NCBI RefSeq assembly: GCF_030864355.1
Contig: NC_083394.1
Location: 930,001-994,000, forward strand
Direction of reading: 5' to 3'
Source of the DNA: Cutaneotrichosporon cavernicola
Taxonomy: Eukaryota; Basidiomycota; Tremellomycetes; Trichosporonales; Trichosporonaceae
Length of the DNA: 64,000 nucleotides
The notes beneath the pieces were generated by a model. That model ran no database searches. It was not told the origin of the DNA and saw nothing but the letters and a program-made list of their open reading frames with translations. Both the position numbers and the translations under genes were made by a program. Below are positions 57,197 through 64,000 of the stretch, piece by piece; the stretch's first letter is position 1; each line of letters opens with the position of its first letter.

Positions 57197-59473
57197 TTAG
57201 ACGTCCAAAAAGTCCACGTTGGAGAAGAGGACTGCGTCGCGGCCGCGCTGCACGGGCATCGTGGATGCCGGCGCCTTGGTCGCGGCCGTCACCGGCGTGA
57301 CCGCTGGTGCGGCGGGACGCGTGGCGGTGGGCACAGCGGTGGGAGGGGGGACACCCGCGCGCTGCGGAACTGGCCAGGTGCCCATGCGAGGACCTGGTGG
57401 CGCGGCTGGCTTCGGCACGGCGGCGTGAGGCACGCCGTTGACGACACCGTTGGCGACACCAGCGACGCCGGGGACACCGACAACACCATTGACGACCCCG
57501 TTCGGAGCCCCGTTAGCCACAGGGTTGGACGCAGTGGGACGCTGCGGTACGCTGTAGGGGGCAGCGCCGGCGCGGGCGTTGGCGTTCGGCACCGGGACGC
57601 CGTTGTTGCGCGGCTGCTGGGAGCGGTCGCGCTTCGGCATCGGGGCATTGGCGGCTGGCTGGGGGTGCGTGCCATTGGCAATCATGCGTAGACCATACTG
57701 GCCGTGGTCACCAGTGTTCAGGTAGTGGTACTTGAGACCGTTCATCTGACGGTAGCGCTTGTCGCACCCAGCGCCGACAGCGCACACGTATGGACGGGCG
57801 CGCTGCTCAGCCTCCTCGAGAGTAAGGCCGTTGCCGATAGCGTCGTGGATCGCAAAGTCGCACTGGCCCTTGGCGAGGTGGTACTTGAGACCGTTGCTCT
57901 GCTTGTACGCCTTGTTGCATCCTGGGTTCGGGCAGCGCCAGGCCTTGTGGGTGGTGAAGAGCGACGGAGGCGGCAACGGAGTGTCGGCCGCTCGAGCATC
58001 GGGACCCTTAACGCTTGGCGGTGGAGGAGGGGCGCCTTCGGCGGCAGGCGCGTCCGTCGTGACCGCCGCGACTTCACCCTCCTTCTTGACCTCGGCAACA
58101 GCCGCTGGTACAGCCGCTGGAGTGGACGCGTCTGGAGCCGGCGCTGCAGCGGCTGGGGCAGAGACTGGCACGGGAGCAGCAGTACCGGCGGTACCCTCGC
58201 GGCGGCCCACGACGGCGGACGCCTGAGGAAGGCCCATAGCAGGAACCTTTGTAAACAGAACGCTTGGTGCAACAGCGAGTGGTCCAGGCGGCTTGTTGGG
58301 GTCCTCGAGACCAGCGTGACCAGCGACAACCTCGTTGAAAGCACGGTCGAACCGCTGGTGACCGCCAGGAGCATTGCCACCACGGAAGCCACCACGGACT
58401 GCAGATGCAAACTTAGGCACGCCACTTGAGAGGTCGATTACGTGGCCGCCGTCTGGAAGAGCTGACGCGTCAATGTTGGCTGGAGACTTGAGCCACTCGG
58501 AGAGCTTGAGCCCGGTGGCCCCGGTGGACTCGTTGGAGGAAGGCTGATCGGCGCGGGGAGCAGTAGAGGTCGTGGGCGTGAGGGGATAGTTGGGTACTGG
58601 CCTGGGAGAGATGGAAGAGCGGGTAGAGTTGGTTGTGGAAGGGACGTTGTATGGGTCGGTTTCGAGATCGAGGTCCATGCCCATGACCAAGGGTGAGAAC
58701 ATGCCGGCATCGTGGTGAGGCTCGGGGTCGTCCTGGTGGTCCTCTGGGTTGTCCTCGATATGTTCGGTAAGAGCGTGCAAGCCAGTAAACTTGTCGCCAC
58801 AGCAGGCGTACACTTCCTCGTTCTCCTTGCTCCTACCGATGCTTGTGCTGAGCATTCTCTCGAGCTGACTACGTTTGTACGACGAGCCAATGTATGAACC
58901 GCCAAAAGCATGGTCCCTCAGTGAGGTAGACGCAAGCGAGTGGGATAGCATGGCTGGGCTGTAGTCGCCTAGGCCCCTTGCGGCATCGGCGTACGAGCGG
59001 CCTCCCCGGTAAGAGCCTGCGAGGTTGAAGGCGGCAGACGAGGTGACAAATGAGCCGTCCATGTTCATGGACTGGCCAAATGGCATCTGTGCCGAGTCAA
59101 AGAGGCGTGGTGATCCACTGCCGGCGGTGTCAGTACCAAACACACAGGGGCTTGGGGGTCCGGGTGGCGAGTACTCGCACCCAGTGTGGACTCACCCGTC
59201 ATAAAACATGTTTCCGTACGAGCCTTGGCGGAACGACCTGCCGCTAGGCATGTTTGAGTTTCCAAAGCTCACTCCCGACATGTTACCAACAGCGTTCGAG
59301 TGGCCAAAGCTCACTCCCGACATGGCACCACCAAAGGACATGGGTGAACCTCCCCGTCCGGTGTATGAGGGAAGGCGAAAGGCGGTCGAGGTGGATTGTT
59401 TACGAGTAGAGGGCCGCGAGGGGTTTGCTGGTGCGGGCATTGGCTGGGGGCGTTGCCCCGTCGAGGTTGACAT
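57197..59473 (-). CDS. SFP1: Sfp1-like C2H2 zinc-finger transcription factor
   Basis: Nuclear regulator of about 732 residues in two exons (intron about 59116-59194). Start 59473 (MSTSTGQRPQPMPAPA) is the first ATG after 522 nt free of ATG on the minus strand. A Ser/Gly-rich N-terminus with a duplicated MSGVSFG unit follows. Then comes a partial finger, YACCGDKFTGLHALTEHIEDNPEDH, typical for Sfp1-type proteins. Near the C-terminus are the paired split fingers RCPNPGCNKAYKQSNGLKYHLAKGQC and YVCAVGAGCDKRYRQMNGLKYHYLNTGDHGQYG, with the KxYKxxNGLKYH signature. Sfp1 in yeast drives ribosomal-protein and ribosome-biogenesis genes under TORC1; JAZF1 is the animal relative. The tail is Ala/Pro/Val-rich and ends DFLDV-stop. 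Confidence 0.88.
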
Positions 59474-61329
59474 GGGGGGCAGGGCGTTGAGTGTAGTGTT
59501 GATTATGAAAGAGGGAGAGTGCAAGTGAGGATAAGACTAAATGAGCTCGCTAGGGGATATGACTTTTTGGTGACAATGACAATGACAATAACAATGAGGG
59601 TGAGAGTGAGGACAAGATGGCGGATGCAGGTCGGTCGAGGTCAAGGCAAGTGCGGGTAACAGGTGCGAGACAAGGGGGGGAGGAGATGAGGAAGGTTGAA
59701 AGAGGGATGGAAGATGAAGGGGGGAGAGGGATCCCGACTTTTGGTCTGGGCTATTGAGAGAGGCACAAGGGGTGGGGGATCGGTTGTTTAGTTGGCTTTC
59801 CCTCCAAGCCAAGTTGCGTGTGCTCGCGTGTGCTCGCGTCGTGTTGGTTTGTCCACGTGCAGAGAATGCCTGTGCGAGTTTGGACGCGACTGATGGTTGA
59901 TGTGTCGACTGTTGTGGTTTTTAAGATGGGGGGAGGGATGGATAGGATGGTTAAAGAGAGAGAGAGAGAGAGAATAGAATACTATTGGAATAGTTCATTG
60001 GGTCCGAGTTGAATGGGCCAGTTAGGTCAATCAGAGGGGTGGTTGTGGGTGAGGTTGTCGCCGCTCACCCCAGATCCAAAGGCGGTCTTGAACCAACTTT
60101 GAAATCGGTACAAGAGCAGAGCATTTGTTTGGTCTTTCTTGGGTACCCAAAAGGGTGGCTTGAAAGTGGCTACAAGTGGCGGAACCACTTCACTCAGGTA
60201 AACTCAGGTATTTCAAAGTGGCAATACCAAGGCACAACTTTAGTACTTGCAACAAATAGCAAATCATTACTCTTCAAGACTATTCAACAATCAAATAACC
60301 TCCTTGTATGACGCACCTGGGCACATGCGCACATGCGCACCGGCCTCAGGCCCAGGTCCAGGTCGTTCCACAAGACCCTTTATATCCCTGAGAAGCATTT
60401 GCACAGACCGGGTGGCGCATCATTTTGACCTCTGCTATCCTACCATTTTTCCCGAAATTCACAGTTTAACCCTATCCCACCGCATACCCTCTTTTCCCCC
60501 TCCATCCTGAGTCACCCTAAAGCCCTGTCCCTGGGTGACCAGCTGAGCACCAAGTATCAACCTCTCTATCTAGCCAACTTCTTTTCGATCAAGCCACAAT
60601 CTTGTTCATATTCTATATTAATCTCGTGCATGATCACAAAGCGGTTGTAGGTGGGATCAGAACACTCACTCTAATCTAGCTTCACTCAACTGAGCATATG
60701 GACGCTCCACATGATGATCCTGTAAACAAGATGCCGGTTGGCGGCAGTAGGCTACAGTAGTGCGTCTCACTCTGACTCAGACCACTGAGTCAACTTTGTA
60801 TTGGATGTCTGACGGCGTTCGATTCGATTTCGGGGTTGTGGCTACTGACGACGCCTAGTCTCCAAGTCGCTCCGGCTTTACGGCGAGCTAGCTCGGCCAC
60901 CAGCTACCGGCCGGCCGACCCACAAACTCGGCGGAGCATCCTGCAGGCCCGCATACCTATCTCCTGCATATCCTGCATCCTGATCATCCCACCCCACATG
61001 GGTTGCCTGACTCCTTTCAACAGTAAAGAGCGCTCAAACCGCGCCTGACACACCCACGCACTCTCCTATGTCACCACTGTCATATGCCTCTGATCATCTC
61101 GTACCTCTCCTGTTCCAGCAAACCAGACAAACCAAACGTCCCGAACACGAACCTTGTGCGCTACGATCGAGGAAAGTCGGTCGATCAGACATCAAACATT
61201 ATCAGTTGGTATATACTATACTGTACAGAACATGATGTATGTGGCTTGTCGGCTGCATTCTTGTGTGTGGCTTGTCGGCTGCATCCTTGGTACTCGGAGC
61301 AACCAATGGACTCTAGGCGGCTAGATAGA
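59474..61329. other. 1.86-kb intergenic region
   Basis: Holds the Sfp1-like gene promoter and leader (59474-59995 is free of ATG on the minus strand) and the 3' side of the SURP-like gene. A GA repeat lies at about 59958-59974, and a 60100-60300 stretch is AT-richer than its surroundings. No reading frame is convincing and no RNA gene was recognised. Confidence 0.45.
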
Positions 61330-62422
61330 TTACATAGGAGGACTGGGCGGCGGTGGGCCAGGAGGAGGCGGAGGCGGTATATCCTCCGGTGGGGGTGGTG
61401 GGGGAGACGGTGGATGACGCACATTGTCACTTTCGCTTTCGCTTTCGCTTTCGCTTTCCCTTTGGCTGTCGTAACCCCCCAGCCCGCCCAGTCCACCCCC
61501 ACTCTGTGAGCTCCTGGCTGCAGTTATTGCAGTAGGGGGACGAATCCCAGCAGCCGCCTTGGCGCGCGCCCAAGCTCTGGGCCACTTGCCTTGTCCTTCA
61601 GGCCGGAGAAACGCAAAACGAGCATCACTTGCGTGCCTCGCCATAATCTTGGACACGAGTATTGTGGCGTTGGGTGAAGCTGCTAGACTGCGAGCAGTAT
61701 GTGCCATGAGCTGCGCAACGTCAGGAGGTGGCTTGCGTGAGCGCTTGCTTGCGGCTTGTGTCATGACGACTCCTCCGTGAATGCCACTCGCAGCTCTCCT
61801 CTACTCGTTAAACTCTAGTGCCACAACTCAGTCAGGGTAGGAGCCGACTACTCGGAAACTTTGTTGCGCCACGGCACATGATCTTGAAACTCACAGATTC
61901 GTCCCGCTCGGCCTCCTCCGCTTGCAGGACCCGCTCAGCCTCATCTGCGTCTTGGCGTTCTCGTTCGGCCAGTCGGGTGGCCCGGAGCCCGTCGACCCAT
62001 TTCTGGCGCCGGGTACGAGCGTATGCTGCAACTTCGTCACCTGAGAGATCGAATTCTTCCTCGGCGTCGGAAGAGACCGTCCATGAGCTTGAGATGGAGC
62101 CCGAGCTGCTGCCGAGAGAGGAAAGGGGAGAGGGGATGTCAGGAAGGAGGTGGAGGATGTTGTGGCTGCTTGTCAGCTCGCTCTGGTGAATTCAAACAGG
62201 CTGAATCGCAGCCCGCTCCCAGTTAGGTGCTCACCGGTCAGCCAGGACACTCTCGTCGCCTGCCCATGGTATCAATGCGGGGCCGGTCTTGTCAACTAGT
62301 TGGGCCTCGTATGCGCGGATATATGCTTGCGGAGGCGGCTGCACTTGGACTGGTTCAGATGGGCCCGCATGTGCATCCGCATGTACTCGTCCTCCTCGTC
62401 CTCGATACTGTCGTCGCTTCAT
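61330..62422 (-). CDS. SURP (SWAP)-like protein, probable splicing factor
   Basis: About 310 residues in three exons (introns about 62168-62236 and 61800-61897). Start 62422 (MKRRQYRGRGGRVHADAH). The first exon contains PPPQAYIRAYEAQLVDKTGPALIPWAGD; the second an acidic helix with SWTVSSDAEEEFDLSGDEVAAYARTRRQKWVDGLRATRLAERERQDADEAERVLQAEEAERDES in pieces. The third has KPPPDVAQLMAHTARSLAASPNATILVSKIMARHASDARFAFLRPEG followed by WPRAWARAKA. The spacing of DARFAFLRPEG and the preceding helices matches a SURP module (usual ending FxFLxPxxxYHxYY, here degenerate). A Ser-Glu repeat and a poly-Pro tail end the protein. Head to head with U1-70K over 174 bp, which supports a splicing role. Confidence 0.55.
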
Positions 62423-62596
62423 TGTTGATGGATGAATGAAGAGGTGGAGGTGGTAAGTGCCACACGCGGCGGCGTTTTTGACCTCCACCACAGAATGTAG
62501 CGGATTCGCGCCTGTCATACCTGTCACCCCACACACACACACACCTCTGATTTCGACTCTTGATCCTCTGGCGCATCATCCACAACATAAACACAC
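62423..62596. promoter_or_regulatory. Shared divergent promoter of the SURP-like and U1-70K genes
   Basis: 174 bp separate the two start codons. It contains a CA repeat (about 62529-62544). Two probable splicing genes sharing one short promoter are likely co-expressed. Confidence 0.55.
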
Positions 62597-63801
62597 ATGA
62601 CCGCCCACCTCCCGCCAAACCTGTTGCGGCTGTTCGCGCCCCGCCCGCCGGCCATCTACCTCAGGCCGCTGGACAAGGATGATAGCGACCGCGGTCCCGA
62701 CCGCCTAACGGGCATCAGCTCCATCGTCAAGCGGCTCCGCGAAGAGGCCGAAGAGAAGGAGTACAAGGATGGGATGGAGGGACCAAGTGACGAACCCGAA
62801 CCCGAACCCGAATCCAAGAAGGAGAATGAGATGGACGTCGACAAGCCCGAGTCCAAGGCCAAGGCCGAGCCCAAGCCCAAGTCGAAGAAGAAGGACCCGA
62901 TCGCCGCCGCCGGCGTAATCGGCCAAGAGGCCGTCAAGATGCGTCGTGAGGCGCGCACCAAACGCCAAGTCAAATACAAGAAGGACACTGAGGCTAATTG
63001 TATGTTCCCCCCCCCCCCCCCCCCCCCCATACTTTACTGATGAAAGGGGACCCCAATTCCGACACCAAGGTCTCGGGCGATCCGTACAAGACACTGTTCA
63101 TTTCGCGACTGAGTTCAAAAGCCACGGAGGCGGACCTGCGCCACGAGTTTGAGATGTACGGCCACATTGAGCGAATTATGATCGTGCGCGATCGGAAGGG
63201 CAAGAGCCGCAATTACGCTTTTATCGTCTACGAGCGCGAACGCGACATGAAGGCCGCGTATAAGGATGCGGACGGGATTCCGATCCACCACAAGAAGATT
63301 ATCGTCGACGTTGAGCGCGGTCGCACCGTCAAGGGATGGAAGCCGCGGCGGTTGGGCGGCGGTCTCGGCGGGCGTCCCAAGCCCGTCGTCGAGGCTCCGC
63401 CGACGTTTACTCCCTTTGGCGGACGGGGTGGGTTTGGTGGCCGCGGCGGCTTCCGTGGCGGGAGGGGAGGGGGAGATGGAGGGTTCCGCGGTGGACGGGG
63501 AGGGTTCCGCGGCGGAGGCGGCGGGTTTGGGGGAGGCGGGGGTGGGTTTGGAGGTGGTGGTGGTGGGGGATACCGCGGTGGCCCAGGTGGTGGATTCGGA
63601 GGCGACAGGGGAGGGTTCGGCGGCGGCGGCGGAGGGTTCGGAGGTCGCGGTGGGTTCGGACCTCCTGGTGGTGGTTTCGGCGGGAGGGATAGCGGTTACG
63701 GGCCCCGGGATGGAGGGTATGGCGGGCCACCTAAGCGCGACCACGATGGGCCGGGCGGATTCGGGCACGACGACCGGGACTCGAAGCGGCCACGGTATTA
63801 G
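62597..63801 (+). CDS. SNP1: U1 small nuclear ribonucleoprotein 70 kDa (U1-70K)
   Basis: Core U1 snRNP protein that binds stem-loop I of U1 snRNA and helps define 5' splice sites; about 384 residues in two exons. Start 62597 gives MTAHLPPNLLRLFAPRPPAIYLRPLDK, the conserved N-terminal tail. An acidic/Lys insert follows, then RREARTKRQ and, across the intron (63000-63046), NWDPNSDTKVSGDPYKTLFISRLS. RRM motifs are KTLFISRL (RNP2) and RNYAFIVYE (RNP1); the helix ERERDMKAAYKDADG and the hallmark VDVERGRTVKGWKPRRLGGGLGG come next. The C-terminus is an RGG/Gly-Phe-rich tail of about 130 residues replacing the RS domain of animals. Nearly half of the 47-nt intron is a run of 22 C. Confidence 0.98.
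63007..63028 (+). repeat. C22 homopolymer filling the U1-70K intron
   Basis: Twenty-two consecutive C residues begin 7 nt after the 5' splice site (GTATGTT) of a 47-nt intron and end about 10 nt before the branch-like CTGAT. Confidence 0.9.
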
Positions 63802-64000
63802 GGCGCGACTAGACACGCAACCGAGCATCCAACAGCTCCAAGGCCTGGCGCAGGTAGAGTAGACGCAAGGGCTTACAGCAGCCCTGCCAGAGTAAGTATG
63901 TACTAGGCAACATGTCAATGTCGTGCTGTATGGTGGGTATGGTAGGTGGCGTGGCCCCCCTTGACGCCATCACTTGACGCCAGCGGGTGGGCGGGGGCGA
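63802..64000. other. 3' side of U1-70K to the window edge
   Basis: No gene is visible in the last 199 bp; it probably holds the U1-70K 3' end. A direct repeat of ttgacgcca (about 63960 and 63973) lies near the edge. Confidence 0.4.

Noticed and set aside
57704..58429. 241-codon plus-strand frame over the Sfp1-like gene
   Set aside because: Antisense of confirmed zinc-finger coding sequence.

Overview
The window is nuclear DNA of a fungus, most likely a GC-rich basidiomycete yeast of the Tremellomycetes (Trichosporonales-like; this placement is inferred, not tested). The reasons are a DASH kinetochore subunit (Dad3) and other fungus-only families (Swc4, Urb2, a Zn2Cys6 factor, a DUF221 channel, an Sfp1-like factor), very many introns of about 30-50 nt with GTRNGT donors and a CTGAC/CTAAC branch sequence almost touching the 3' splice site, and pyrimidine-rich leaders. 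I support 25 protein-coding genes, mostly by joining exons by hand. I found no tRNA, rRNA, CRISPR array or transposon.

Layout. 0-33 kb is dense housekeeping sequence: UPF1 (partial, runs off the left edge), an ABHD12-like hydrolase, LETM1/Mdm38, Dap1, an ornithine-cyclodeaminase-family enzyme, exosome Rrp45 divergent from Swc4, a tyrosine phosphatase, Mcr1, Dad3, lipin/Pah1, a YIPF1/2-like Golgi protein, a CSC1/OSCA channel, a 4E-T-like eIF4E-binding protein and Urb2. 33-41 kb is looser and accessory-like: a small secreted lectin-like protein, a Zn2Cys6 factor and an alcohol-acetyltransferase-family enzyme. 41-47 kb holds a bZIP factor, a gene of unknown function whose C-terminal half resembles a degenerate ubiquitin protease, and cactin. 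47-53.5 kb has no supportable gene and leads into a TEA/ATTS-domain transcription factor. An Sfp1-like zinc-finger factor, a SURP-like protein and U1-70K complete the window.

Themes. RNA metabolism is prominent: UPF1 (decay), Rrp45 (exosome), 4E-T-like (translation repression), Urb2 (ribosome biogenesis), cactin, SURP-like and U1-70K (splicing). Several pairs are divergent over short promoters (Rrp45/Swc4, SURP-like/U1-70K) or convergent with 120-240 bp between stop codons.

The most striking signal is a stretch of about 2 kb (51469-53524) immediately upstream of the TEA-factor start codon that contains no ATG at all on the sense strand but about 60 CAT triplets. It looks like a very long 5' leader cleared of upstream start codons. 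Next in interest are the possible pseudo-ubiquitin-protease at 42354-44199, four C homopolymers of 16-23 nt (one filling half of the U1-70K intron), and the extremely short branch-to-acceptor distance.
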